DNA of 64,000 bases from contig CM061136.1 in assembly GCA_030789695.1 (NCBI GenBank), positions 131,230,648 to 131,294,647 on the forward strand, read 5' to 3'. Positions 1 to 11,775 of the stretch are shown in pieces; within the stretch, counting starts at the first letter, position 1; each line of letters begins with the position of its first letter. Under the pieces are notes generated by a model, which saw only the letters and a program-made list of their open reading frames with translations, made no database searches and was not told where the DNA came from. This DNA is from Scilla litardierei. Its lineage: Eukaryota > Streptophyta > Magnoliopsida > Asparagales > Asparagaceae. The translations under genes and the position numbers were made by a program.

Positions 1-160
1 GAGTAACCATGGCACTAGGCCATGGTTCTCTATATATTCATGTAGAGAGTGGAGATGGAGGGCCTCAAGGAGACCAAGGGTCCCCATTACTCATAGTAAT
101 GGGGACCAATGAAGTGGGTAATGAAGGAGGGGAGGCCAAAGGCCTTCCTCATTCATAACA
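1..160 (-). repeat. LTR of copia element A, cut by the window edge
   Basis: On the minus strand this stretch begins TGTTATGAAT at 160, the same terminus as the LTRs of the related element B. It is directly preceded, in element orientation, by a purine run (161-170) that fits a polypurine tract. The far end of the LTR is outside the window, so its full length and any target duplication cannot be read. Confidence 0.6.
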
Positions 161-339
161 CTCCCCCTTACCCATTCATCACTTTGGTCTCAGCTGAAGA
201 GGTAAGAGGGGTGGATACTTCTGGATCCAGAGTAAGTGTGTTTGCCTCGTTAAAACCTTAGCTGTGGAAAACCCAGTGGGAAAACCCAACAGCTTAAGGA
301 AAAAGAGTGCAACCTACAGGTTACTCCCCCTGATCCGTA

Positions 340-3300
340 CAAGCTTCAGGCTTGCAGGTCTTTCAATTGTTGCATACCAATGTTCTTTACAAGCTTTACA
401 AAAGTACATTTGGGCAAAGACTTAGTAAAAAGATCAGCTAAGTTGTTGCAGGACTGGATCTGTCAAACTTCAATCTGCTTGTCCTCCTTTAGCTCATGTG
501 TCAAGAAAAACTTGGGAGATATGTGCTTTGTCCTGTCGCCCTTGATGTAGCCCTTTTGAAGTTGATCAATGCACGCAGCGTTGTCTTCAAACAGGACGGT
601 AGGCTCCAAATCACCGGTCTTCAGGCCAGTAGATTGAAGAATGTGTTGGACGCCGGATCGTAGCCAATAACACTCTCTGCTTGTTTCATGGATCGCAATG
701 AGCTCCGAATGGTTGGATGATGTAGCTGTTGTGGTTTGCTTTACAGATCTCCAGGAGATAGCAGTACCTCCGTAGGTAAAAACAAAACCTGTTTGGGATT
801 TTGCCGTGTGCGGATCTGAGAGATAACATGCATCAGCATAACCAAATAATTTGGGGTGGCACCTCTCTGGTAGTAAAGTCCAAGATCAATGAAACCCTGG
901 AGGTATCGCAGAAGATGCTTTACTCCGTTCCAGTGGCGCTTTGTGGGCGCTGCACTGTGTCTGGCTAGAAGATTAACTGTAAACGCTATATCGGGACGCG
1001 TACAGTTAGCCAGATATAGAAGTGCTCCAATGGCACTGAGGTAGGGTACTTCAGGACCCAGTATCTCCTCCCCCTCTTCCAGTGGCCGGAAGGGGTCCTT
1101 ATGTACATTTAGTGATCTTACGACCATAGGAGTACCTAAAGGATGACATTTATCCATATGAAACTTGCGTAGAAGTTTCTTTGTATAATTAGATTGGTAT
1201 AATAGGATTCCACCTCTTAGGTGTTCTATCTGTAAGCCAAGACAATACTTTGTTTTGCCTAGGTCTTTCATTTCAAAACTATGTTTTAGGCTTTCAGATA
1301 TCTCATTGATCTCTGTAGGAGATCCTATGAGATTTAAGTCATCTACATATACAGTTATGATGACGAATCCTGTTCCCGTTCTTTTGATAAAGATACACAT
1401 GCAAACTTCATTATTCGTGAATCCTTGCTGTGCAAGGAAATCACTAAGTCTGTTATACCACATCTTGCCCGATTATTTTAGACCATATAATGATCTATGT
1501 AGCCTTACAGAGAATACGTCCCGAGGTATCTCTTTCATCTCTGTGGGTAGATTAAACCCATCAGGAAGTCTCATATAGATATTTTTATCTATATCTCCAT
1601 ATAGATATGCAGTCACAATGTCCATGAGCTGCATTTCTAGGCTTTCCAGAGAAGTTAAGCTTATTAAAAATCGGAATGTGATCGAATCCATGACCGGGGA
1701 ATACGTATCTTCGTAATCAATCCCCGGTCTTTGAGAAAATCCCCGGGCTACAAGGCGTGCCTTATAGCGAACGATCACATTAATTTCATCTCTTTTTCTT
1801 ATGAAAACCCACTTATATCCCACAGGCTTTACACTTACTTGTGTTTGGACTACTGGTCCAAAGACTTTGCGTTTCAAGAGTGAGTCCAGCTCTACTCTTA
1901 TTGTCGCGTCCCACTTTGGCCAATCATCTCTGCGTTTACATTCCGCTAGAGATCGTGGTTCGACGTCATCGTCATATTCAGTGACGTGAACGGCAATATC
2001 GAACGCAAAATCGTCGTCAATGACTATGCTATTTCTGTCCAGTACTTCTCCAGTACGTGCAAAATTTAATGATGTTTCTCCTATTGTTTCCTCTGTCGGA
2101 GAAATCAGGAGGGGAGAAGTAGCTGGATTGAGCTCAGCATCCTGTGGAGGGATAATCTTAGTATCTCCAGGAGTCTTCCTCTTTCGAGGAACTTTATCTT
2201 TTGAACCTGGTGGACGTCCTCTTTTCATTTGAGGTACAGCCAATTCTGCTGCCGGTGGATTGCATCCATCTATGGGATGTCAATCCTAGCTGGCGTATTG
2301 GCAGCAGGGACGTGTGACCTTGAACTTATCCGGTAAAAGATGTACTGTATTCTGAATGTGAAGGATCTTCAGGATCTCATCTTCACACAGATTAGTATGC
2401 GGATCATATAGGGACAAAGACTTCTGGTCCCAACCAATGGTCTCAGTAGCTTCTGGCTTCTTAGACTGTGTGCCCAGTTTAGGAAAAATTTTCTCATCAA
2501 ATTCACAGTCAGCAAAATGTGCCTTGAATGCGTCACCCGTCAGGGGTTCAAGGTATCTGATAATAGAGGGCGAATCAAACCCAATATATATACCTAGACG
2601 ACGCTGAGGACCCATTTTGGTCCTCTGAGGTGGTGCTATTGGGACATATACCGTACAACCAAACACTCTCAAATGAGAGATATCCGGAGGTGCGCCATAT
2701 GCTAGTTGCATCAGGGATAAAGTATGACCTCCAGAGGGTCTTATCCTAATAAGTGATGCGGCATGTAAAATAGCATGCCCCAAGCATCCACCGGCAACTG
2801 GGATTGCATAAGCAATGGACGTGCAATCCATTGGAGTCTCTTTATAAGGGACTCAGCTAATCCGTTCTGGGTGTGAACATGTGCTACAGGATGTTCAACT
2901 TCAATACCCGTTGCCCGGCAATAGTCTTTGAAGACATGTGAAGTAAATTCTCATGCATTATCAAGACGTAGTTTCTTGATATGGTAATTGGGGAAATGAG
3001 CATGCAACCTTATTATTTGTGCCAATAGCTTTGGAAAAGCTAGGTTGCGGGTGGACAAGATGCACACATAAGACCATTTGGTTGATGTATCAATCAGTAC
3101 CATGAAGTACCGAAATGGGCCACTTGCGGGGTGAATATGCCCGCAAATGTCATCATGAATCTCTCAAGGAAGCCAGGAGACTCTAATCCCACTTTCAGGT
3201 GGGATGGTCTCGTTATAAGTTTTCCCTTGAAACAAGGGAGACAAGGAAATTCACCCTTTTGAAGAATCTTTAGGTTCTTCAATTTGTGTCCACGGGATTC

Positions 3301-3792
3301 AGTGATGATGCGTCACATCATTACTGTTCCAGGGTGACCAAGTCTATTGTGCCAGAGTTGGAACTCTAGCAGTGATTGGCACGTCTGGTGCTCAGTCATA
3401 TTGGCTTCTATTGGTTGAATGTATGTTTGATAGAGACCCGACGGGAGTCCCTTGAATCGTTCGCAGATGATCTTCTGGTCATCTTTCTGACGAGTTACAT
3501 ACAGATATTCAACCTTATTTACATCTCTGGTTTCTAAGTGATATCCGTTTAAACGGAAGTCCTTGAAACTTACAAGATTCCTATTTGATTTAGGAGAGAA
3601 TAATGCATTATTTATTTGAAGTCTTGTGTTATTTGGGAGCAATATAATTGCTTCACCAGATCCTTCGATTATTTGGAATACTCCTGAAATTGTGATAACA
3701 GGACCGTCATATTTATTTACGCTATTAAAATAGCAATGATCGCAAAGGATTGTGTGCGTCGAGGCACTGTCCACTAGGCACTCATACTTCAT
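340..3792 (-). pseudogene. copia pol pseudogene of element A
   Basis: This is a remnant of the polyprotein that matures, copies and integrates the element. From 3792 downward I see the aspartic protease motif LVDSASTH, the GAG-pre-integrase motif LWHNRLGHPG (about 3350), and integrase pieces between 3282 and 2286. Reverse transcriptase follows, with VTAYLYGD and IYMRLPDG (2243-1473) and the catalytic YVDD at about 1338-1349. RNase H comes last, with a frameshift near 830; its motifs (TGFVFTYGG, ISWRSVKQT) continue in another frame. An in-frame TAA interrupts LYGLK/SGKMWYNRL at about 1470-1475, and the integrase core between 2835 and 3090 is broken. The reading frame is clearly inactive. Confidence 0.85.
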
Positions 3793-3840
3793 CTATATAA
3801 GCAAAAACGAAATTTTATTTGAGCGAAATGTAGACAACAT

Positions 3841-4242
3841 TCAAAAATAAAAGTTCGTTTTAAAGCAAATAAAAGATGAAGATACATCGAATTCTAAATG
3901 CATAGATAAAAGATGATGCTCAATCGAGCAGGTCATCGTTCTCGAAGTCTTTTGCAGTAAACATTGTTGGCGGCTGAACAACCGCCAAGTTTGTTTCAGG
4001 TAGAGACTTCTGGCTCGCCTGGTATAGATCCTGGAGGTGGCGAGGAGTGGGCAGTTTCTGGACCAATGGCCAGTAATGCCGCATATATGGCATTTATCCT
4101 CCCAGTTCTTTTTAGGAAGTGACACTTGCTCGGTGTTCTTTCGCTTCCAAGTGAAGTTTGGCTTTCCCTTATTGTTTTTGCTTGTCTGGGGAGCTGCACC
4201 TCTTGGTTGCTTCATTACAGCTTTCCCTTTGGTGTTTTTCAT
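3841..4242 (-). pseudogene. copia gag fragment (CCHC zinc knuckle) of element A
   Basis: A 133-codon frame has a basic segment followed by CHICGITGHWSRNC, a C-x2-C-x4-H-x4-C nucleic-acid-binding knuckle typical of copia Gag. It matches the C-terminal part of Gag in element B (CSKCGMTGHWSRIC). After the knuckle the frame slips, because the expected continuation lies in another frame. The N-terminal Gag core is absent, so this is a fragment and not a working protein. Confidence 0.7.
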
Positions 4243-4260
4243 TATTACATTAAGTTTTTA

Positions 4261-6662
4261 AAGACCATATTCACTCAATCCGTCTATAAGGTTACCATCC
4301 CCTTTTACACATCTCTCTCTTTTAAACAACGCACATGAAACAAGCAATAAGCTCTACACTTATTATCATAGATTCCAAGCAATTCTGTTTGCTACCATGT
4401 TGTAGATGAATATGTGATTATCCGACTTTGTCATGTTATCTCTTTGTCGAGTGAATATAATCATCAAAAGTGACTTCAGTCGGGAGTTTAAAGACTAACA
4501 AAAATGCATGCTTTCACAATGACTAGTTTATGTTCCTATTCGCAAGAAGCCTTGTCTAACACATGTGAAAGTATAATATAAACCTCTAAACACAAGTAAT
4601 ATAAAAATTTGGTAGCAACAAACATGGCCGAAACTGTAGACGCATGGATTCTTGCGGGGCCAGAACGGGCCGTCGGGCGCCTGGACCGATCCGCAGATAC
4701 GCGCAATCCTACAACAGGTTGAGCCCGGAGAGGCCGGTTTCATCGGGCTATTGAGATCGGGTCTGCGGGGCCCCCAGCCTGAGCTGTGTGTTTTTGTTGG
4801 AGACAACATCGTTGGGGGCTGGCCTGAGTGGTGGGCCACGTCGGGAGCTCGGGGATGTGGATTACCGAGGGAAGAACCGCTGAGATCGTTCCATAGAGCG
4901 TGGCTCGGGAAAGGATTGAACCTAGGGTAGTCCATAGGAACTTGGAATTGCAAGATCTTGGGTTTTTTTCCACGAAAGGATAAGGTGAAAAGTGGGCTAA
5001 CTGGTGTAGATCTGAGTTGAGATCAGAAGGATATCTGCACGGAGATGCTGGTTTGAAAGCCTACGTGACATATGTGTTGTCACACAAGGCTCTCCTTCTG
5101 GTGCCTAGTGTTGATGCATGGATTCTCGTTGGATCGGATCCGGTCACCGGGTGACTGGATCGGTCCATGGGGATGAGCTATCCCGCAACAGGTTGAGCCC
5201 GAACAGGTCGGTTGAACAGGTCGGTTTCGTCGGGCTATCCTCCTTCTTCGGTATCTGAAATGGAGAACAAAGGCGTCAGAGGTCCAGGGGGCGCGACCCC
5301 CGGGTTGGTGGGGCGGGCCCCAGTCTTCCCTTTGATGCCTAAGTCAGGAGAGATTGTAGGAGGAAGGGAGGTGATGGGCGTAAGCTAGACCATGTTTGGC
5401 GGCGCATGGGTTGAGAGAGGTTGTGTCCATGGCCGTTGGGGTTTGAAAGATGGTGATGTCTTGCTAGGGTTTGAAGACCCAAAGAGAGCATAACTTGCGG
5501 AGGGTGTTCTCTCATGCTTATGTAGATGCCAGTGGCCAAGGTATGCGTGTCACGTGTAAGGCTGCAGACTCTGGGTACATCAGACTTTTGTGCATAAGAT
5601 GTGGCTGACCGTGTCTGCAGATAAGACATGCATTGAATGCCGCTGATATTTAAAGAGAGAATGCTGGTCACTTGCTTGAGATTGTGTCATGTGGGTGACG
5701 TGGGCCAAGCTGGGCCGCTGAGAGCTGGACTCGAACAACGAAATCATCATGTGGGGAAGCAAGCCGCAGACCGTGAGGGCAAGTTGTCTCAGTGGGGCTA
5801 TGCCAAGGTTGGGTCTGGCGGCCCCTCGAGCCAAGCAGGGAGGTACCCACTGATGGATCCCATTCGAAGCGTTCGGCCGGGCTCCGCTGCCAATAGGCCA
5901 AACCCAACTGCTGAAACGGGTATCTACATCAAGTCAATTTGTATGTAACCAAACCGTCCTTCTAGCATGTTTGATTCATATAACAGCATTAGGAGACACG
6001 AAAACAAGGCAACAAAACTGGTTGAGTGAAAAAAAAATGCAGAGTATATTTTCTCTCTCACGCCTAAAGTGAAGTTTGTCCCATACTCTTTTGAGGGTTC
6101 TCAGGCCAAAAGGGTGGAAAACGTATGAATAAAGAAATTGCCGTTGTCGGCATCAGTTGGCTCTCGGGTGGACGAGAAGAACTTGGAGGCAAAATAGCAT
6201 GTTTCAATGACGCATGCACAACGTTTATCATATGCAAACGAAAAACTTGTGGCTCTCTCTTCTCGTTGACTTCGTCAAGATTGGCATTTCCCACCGACTA
6301 CAATCTTTTTGTGCAAGTCTTCAACTACAAACATGGTCGATTCGTAGTCGAAATTTGATAAATTCCACCGACACGCCGTGTACCATAACTAGTAGATGTT
6401 AATGCCCATGTGCCAATATAACAAGGGTGATGTCTGCTACTTTTAAGGGCATTTTTTGTTAATGTTACAGTTCAGATCTATTTAGTGACACATTGATCAT
6501 ATTTCAAGAAGGCGAATGAGAGAGGAGAGAGAGAGAGAGAGAGATCTGCATGGGTTGACGATTGACTAAAAAATCTGACCTGTTAGCTTCCATCTTCAAA
6601 TTCTGTGGCAGTCTTCCAGTCACGTTAAAATCGTTGTAGCAAGTTATTGGGATTATAATTTT
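4261..6662. other. unassigned repeat-like region without a supported gene
   Basis: I see no gene here. A motif around ATGGATTCT...CAACAGGTTGAGCCCG...CGGGCTAT occurs twice in the same direction, at about 4641-4755 and 5114-5233. The GC-rich sequence around it resembles the leader or LTR of a decayed LTR retrotransposon, but no matching LTR pair or target duplication could be found. Reading frames here lack recognisable domains. 5940-6510 is plain AT-rich sequence. Confidence 0.35.
6518..6544. repeat. (GA)n microsatellite
   Basis: A run of GA dinucleotides lies about 120 bp left of copia element B, with one interruption near its start. Confidence 0.8.
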
Positions 6663-6667
6663 CATTT

Positions 6668-6788
6668 TGTTATGAAGGGAAATTTAGGGAGAATAGGTGT
6701 AGAGGGATAAGAGCCCCCTACCCTCATATATATAGCTTTCAATAGTGGGCTTGGATACCCAATGGGCCTCATGGGCCTATTCATAACA
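6668..6788 (-). repeat. 3' LTR of copia B (121 bp)
   Basis: TG...CA termini with a short inverted repeat (TGTTATGA/TCATAACA). It differs from the other LTR at one position, GGGATAAG here against GGGGTAAG. At 121 bp it is very short for an element with full coding capacity. Confidence 0.95.
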
Positions 6789-6799
6789 CTTCCCCTTAT
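6789..6799 (-). promoter_or_regulatory. polypurine tract of copia B
   Basis: Minus-strand AAGGGGAAG directly abuts the 3' LTR, as expected for the plus-strand DNA primer. Confidence 0.75.
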
Positions 6800-7064
6800 C
6801 CAATCAACATTGAATAAGAGGTGAATTCTTCAGGATCCGAGTTAGGGAAACTGCCTTGTTAAAGAAAGAACAGTTAACCCATAACTTCCCCTGTTTTAGG
6901 GATGTGTCTAGTGGTGGATACTTCAGGATCCAGAGTCAACGAGGTTGCCTCGTTAAAACCTTGACTACGGAAAACCCAGTGGGAAAAAACCTGTAGCCAA
7001 GGGAAAAGAGTACAACTCTGCAGTTGACTCCCCCTCATCTAACCAATCTTCAGGCTTGCAGATT

Positions 7065-10000
7065 TCCTATAAATCTATACATCAGTCTCCTATGTATCTA
7101 TGAGTTCATAGTTCTCTCATCCTGACCCAGTTTACATTTACTCACTCTCCTCATCCCAATCCCATATACAAGTTTCTCAAAGATACTAGTAGGCACGGAT
7201 TTGGTAAGCAAATCCGCCAAGTTATTACATGATTGGATCTTCTGTACCTCAATCTGCTTTTGCTTCTGAAGATCGTGCGTCCAGAAGAACTTGGGGGAGA
7301 TATGCTTCGTCTTGTGGCCTTTGATGTAGCCGTCCTGAAGCTAGGCTATACATGCTGCATTGTCTTCATGGAGTGGAGTAGGCGCAAGAACGCCGGTCAT
7401 CAGGCTGGTGGAAGTGAGGATGTGCTGGATCACAGAGCGTAGCCAGAAGCATTCCTTGCTTGCTTCGAAGATCGCTATGAGTTCTGAGTGAGTGGATGAG
7501 ACGGTCGTCATGGTCTGCTTTACAGATCTCCAGGATATGGTTGTGCCGCCGTATGTGAACATGTATCCGGTCTGAGACTTCTCTGTATGAGGATCGGACC
7601 TGTAACCTGCATCAGCATAACCAACTAAAACAGTTGATGCCCCTTTCCTGTAGAATAGACCTAAGTCTATGGACCCTTGGAGGTAGCGCAGAAGATGCTT
7701 AACTCCGGCCCAGTGCCGCTGTGTAGGTGCAGAGCTATATCTGGCTAGTAAGTTTACTGCAAATGCTATGTCGGGGCGAGTGCAGTTAGCCAGGTAAAGG
7801 AGTGCACTGATAGCACTTAAATAAGGCACTTCGGGGCCTAGTACTTCCTCACCCTCTTCCAGCGGCCGGAAGGGGTCTTTGTGTACATCCAATGATCTGA
7901 CGACCATCGGAGTGCTGAGGGGGTGGCACTTATCCATCTGAAACTTTTTCAATAAGTTCGATGTGTAAGTTGACTGGTGTAACAGGATCCCATCTTTAAG
8001 ATGCTCTATCTGAAGACCTAAACAGAATTTTGACTTTCCGAGGTCTTTCATCTCGAAGGTTTCTGTCAGGCTTCTAGAAATCTTTGTGATCTCTTCAGGA
8101 GATCCGATGAGGTTTAAGTCGTCTACGTAGACGGCTATAATTACAAATCATGTTGCCTTTGCTCTTATAAAGATGCAAGGACAGACTGGGTCGTTTGTAA
8201 ATCCTTGTTTTGTAAGGAAATCGCTCAATCTGTTATACCACATCCTTCCAGATTGTTTTAGACCATATAATGATCTTTGCAGTTTCACTGAGTAGATGTC
8301 ACGTTCTCTCTCTTTTAGTGCTGCAGGCAAAGAATAACCGTCAGGCAATCTCATATAGATGTCTCGGTCTTGGTTGCCATATAGGTATGCAGTAACCACG
8401 TCCATGAGTTGCATATCTAAACCCTCTTGGGCTGTTAAGCCAATGAGGAATCGGAAGGTGATCGCGTCCATGACCGGGGAGTATGTGGCTTCAAAATCCA
8501 CCCCAGGACGTTGGGTAAAACCCTGCGCTACAAGCCTTGCTTTATAGCGAACGATCTCATTCTTTTCATTTCATTTTCTAACAAATACCCATTTATAACC
8601 CACAGGTTTTACACCTTTTGGTGTCTAGACTATGGGTCCGAAGACCTTGCGTTTGGTGAGTGAATCCAACTCCACTCCTATTGCCGCTTTCCACTTTGGC
8701 CAATCATCTCTGCTTTGACATTCTGTCAGAGAGCGTGCTTCAATATCATCGTCGCAGTACGCGACGTTGATGGCAATATTACACGCAAATGTGTCATCTA
8801 TGGTTGTGCTTTTTCTGTCCCAATACTCCCCAGTTCGTACATAGTGTATCGATACTTCATTTTCTCATGGTTTTCCTCTTCATGAGAGTTTGGGAGAGAT
8901 GGGGTAGCAGGGCTTATATTAGCATCCTGTGGTGGTATTTGTTTACCATTGCCAAGGGTCCTACTCTTTCGAGGGACTTGGTCCTTGGATCCCGGTGGTC
9001 GCCCTCTCTTTTTGAGAGGTCCAACCATTTCTGCTGCAGGCGGATTGCATCCATTTTGCGGTATGTCAATCCTAGCTGGAGTGTTAGCAGCAGGGACGTG
9101 TGATTTGACCTGGTTGTCAGTAAATTTGTCCGGCAAGAGATGGACAGTGTTTTGGATGTGGAGAATCTTCAGGACCTCCTCCTCACACTGGCTTGTTGGC
9201 GGATCAAAGTGACATAATGTCTTTGTATCCCAAGTGATACTTTCTGAAGCTTCGGGCTTCTTTGTCTGTGAGCCTAGTCTTGGAAACGATGTTTCATCGA
9301 ATTCACAGTCTTCTAGACGTGCCTTAAAGACGTCTCCCGTAAGGGGTTCTAGGAATCTAATTATGGTGGGGGTGTCAAACCCAACATAAATGCCTAGGCG
9401 ACGTTGTGGACCCATCTTTGTCCTTTGCGGTGGTGCTATGGGGACGTATACTGCACAACCAAATATTCTCAAATGTGAGACAATTGGTGGGGCTCCAAGT
9501 GCTAGTTTCATTGGAGAAGATGACTGACCTCCAGAAGGTCTTAATTTTATTAAAGATGCAGCATGCAAAATTGCATGACCCCACGCATTCACTGGCATCT
9601 GGGATTGAAGTAATAATGGACGAGCGATCCATTGCAATCTCTTAATTAGAGATTCTGCTAACCCATTTTGGGTGTGAACATGCGCTACAGGATGTTCGAC
9701 TTCAATTCCCTGAGCTTGGCAATAGTCTAGGAAGACTTGTGACGTAAACTCCCCCGCATTGTCCAGACGAAGTTTCTTTATCTGGTAGTCGGGGAAGTGG
9801 GCCCGTAACTTGATTATCTGAGCTAAAAGCTTAGATAGTGCTAGGTTACGGGTGGACAGTAGGCACACATGTGACCACTTAGTAGATGCGTCTATCAGGA
9901 CCATAAAGTACCTGAACGGACCACTTGATGGGTGAATCGGCCCACAAATGTCTCCGTGGATTCTTTCCAGAAAACTGGGGGACTCCACGTCCACTTTCAG

Positions 10001-10624
10001 TGGGGAGGGTCTCGTGATCAGTTTACCCTTGTAACAGGGTGGACATGGGAATTTGCCTTTTTGAAGAATCTTCAGGTTCTTCAGGTCTATACCCCTGGAG
10101 TTCTTTATGATGCGGTACATCATAACAGAACCAGGGTGTCCCAGTCTACTGTGCCAGAGTTGGAATTCTGGTGTTTGGGGGCACTGCATGTGCTCCGCCA
10201 TGGATGTTTCTGGAGTTTGTATACTTGTTTGGTAGAGTCCCGAGGGGAGTCCCTTGAAACGTTCCACAATGGTTTTTGAACCATTTGTAAGAGACGTTAC
10301 AAGCAAGTATTCCCTTTTATCTTCCTCGACCGTCTCTAAGTGATATCCGTTTAAACGGATGTCTTTAAAGCTTAGGAGGTTTCGGATGGATTTAGGGGAG
10401 TATAACGCATTTTTAAGTGTTATTTGTGTGTTGCCGGGGAGCAATATAATTGCTTCCCCTGATCCTTCGATTATATTTGCTGGTCTTGATATTGTTCTCA
10501 GTGGTCCAGAATAGCTACTTATGCTCGTGAAGTAGTCTATGTTTTGAAGGATCGAGTGCGTCGATGCACTGTCCACTAGGCAGATAAGTTCCATATCTAA
10601 AAAAAAGGAAAGATATTCAAGCAA
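7065..10624 (-). pseudogene. copia pol pseudogene of element B (protease-integrase-RT-RNase H)
   Basis: A long open segment (10624-8798) carries protease (VDSASTHS near 10576) and LWHSRLGHPG. It also has an integrase with the DDE acidic residues in HGDICG, LDNAGEF and NGLAESLIKR. Reverse transcriptase follows at 8501-8148 (VTAYLYGN, IYMRLPDG) with YVDD at about 8117-8128, then the RT C-terminus and RNase H to 7341 (ISWRSVKQT, SSTHSELIAI). Breaks are a frameshift near 8850, in-frame stops at 8625-8627 (TAG), 8571-8573 (TGA) and 8148-8150 (TGA), and a stop within RNase H near 7341. The C-terminal end is traceable to about 7065. The RT active site is kept, but the polyprotein cannot be made in one piece. 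Confidence 0.9.
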
Positions 10625-10751
10625 TAAATGAAGAGAAAAGATCCACTTTCATAAAAAAATAAATGCTTGAAATATTATTCGACATGGAAATAAGACTAGA
10701 TACGATGCATAAATAGAAGATACATTGCTAGTGCATAGAAGTGGTCCAGAT

Positions 10752-11775
10752 CTAGAGAGTGTCATCTCCCATGAAGTCTTCGGGAGTCCATAAGGTCTCT
10801 GCCAACGCTGCGCTCTCCATCAGGTTTGTCTCAGCTCGAGGCTTGAGGCTTGCCTGGTAGAGGTCCTGGAGGTGTTTTGCTGTGCGGCAGATTCTGGACC
10901 AGTGGCCCGTCATTCCGCATTTAGAGCACTTGTCCTCCCAGTCTTTCTTGGGAGTGCCACCTTTGTTGGGAATCCTCTTCTGCTTCTTGTCCACGAACTT
11001 CTGGTTCTGAGGAGGAGCTGGGGGAGTGGCCTTCTTCTGCTGCTTCTGTTCTTTCCATTTCTGGAATTTTGCCTTTTTGTCCGTCTTCTTCTTCTGGGAA
11101 GACTGGAAGTGAGCCTCTGCAGGAGGTGGCAATGGAGCGGAGCCAGGAGGGCGCAGGTTGTGGGTGGCAACCAACAGGTCTCTGTTCTATTCAGCCATAA
11201 GCAGGCATGAAAGCAGGTCAGAGTACTTAGTGAACTTCCTCTCGCGATATTGTTGCATAAGGATCATGTCCTTTTCGTGGAAAGACGTGAACGTCTTTTC
11301 CAGCAACATTTTCTCTGTCACTGGTTCATCACACAACTTCAGGCGTGAGGTGATGCGGAAGAGAGCTGAGTTGTACTCCGCTACGGTTTTGAAATCCTGT
11401 ATGCGGAGGTGAGTCCACTCGTACTGTGCACGGGGGGAGTATGACATCCCTCTGATGTCTGTACCTCTCCTCGAGTGCATCCCACAGCTCGTAAGGGTCC
11501 TCTACAATGAGGTACTCATCCTTTAAGGTCGAGTCTAAATGTTTCCTGATATATATAATGGCTTTCGTCTTTAATATATCGGAAACTTCCTCTGTATGAG
11601 GTGCTTCCACTGAAGCCTCCTTGTTCGCTGAGGCAGTACTTGTTGTTGCCTTTTCAGTCTGTGTGAGACTTAAACCATGAGAGCGCAGATGGAACTTCAG
11701 GTCCAACTGCCAGCTCATGTAGTTTGACCCGTCGGCCTTCAGGACCAAAAAGTCGACATTTGCGAGTCTGGCCAT
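10752..11775 (-). pseudogene. copia gag pseudogene of element B
   Basis: The start at 11775 (MARLANVDFLVLKADGSNY) opens the usual copia Gag N-terminus, which coats the element RNA. The Gag core follows (DPYELWDALEERY, then YEWTHLRIQDFKTVAEYN in a shifted frame near 11440, and LLEKTFTSFHEKD). A Lys/Gln-rich linker and the CCHC knuckle CSKCGMTGHWSRIC end the protein. There is one frameshift near 11440. An in-frame TAG at 11187-11189 sits in LLMAE*NRDLL, where a one-base change from CAG would explain it. Gag and pol are in different frames with a gap of about 130 bp. Confidence 0.88.

Larger units (their letters stand above)
1..4260 (-). mobile_element. Ty1/copia retrotransposon A, degenerate and truncated
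   Basis: On the minus strand the order is gag zinc knuckle, protease, GAG-pre-integrase, integrase, reverse transcriptase, RNase H, polypurine tract, LTR, which is the copia order. The proteins are close relatives of those in element B (6668-13321), but stops and frameshifts are more frequent. Gag homology to element B ends near 4255, before the N-terminal gag core, so the 5' part is deleted or diverged beyond recognition. The two copies lie in the same orientation about 2.4 kb apart and probably belong to one family. Confidence 0.85.

Noticed and set aside
5700..5760. Possible tRNA T-loop (GACTCGAAC)
   Set aside because: No cloverleaf can be built around it.
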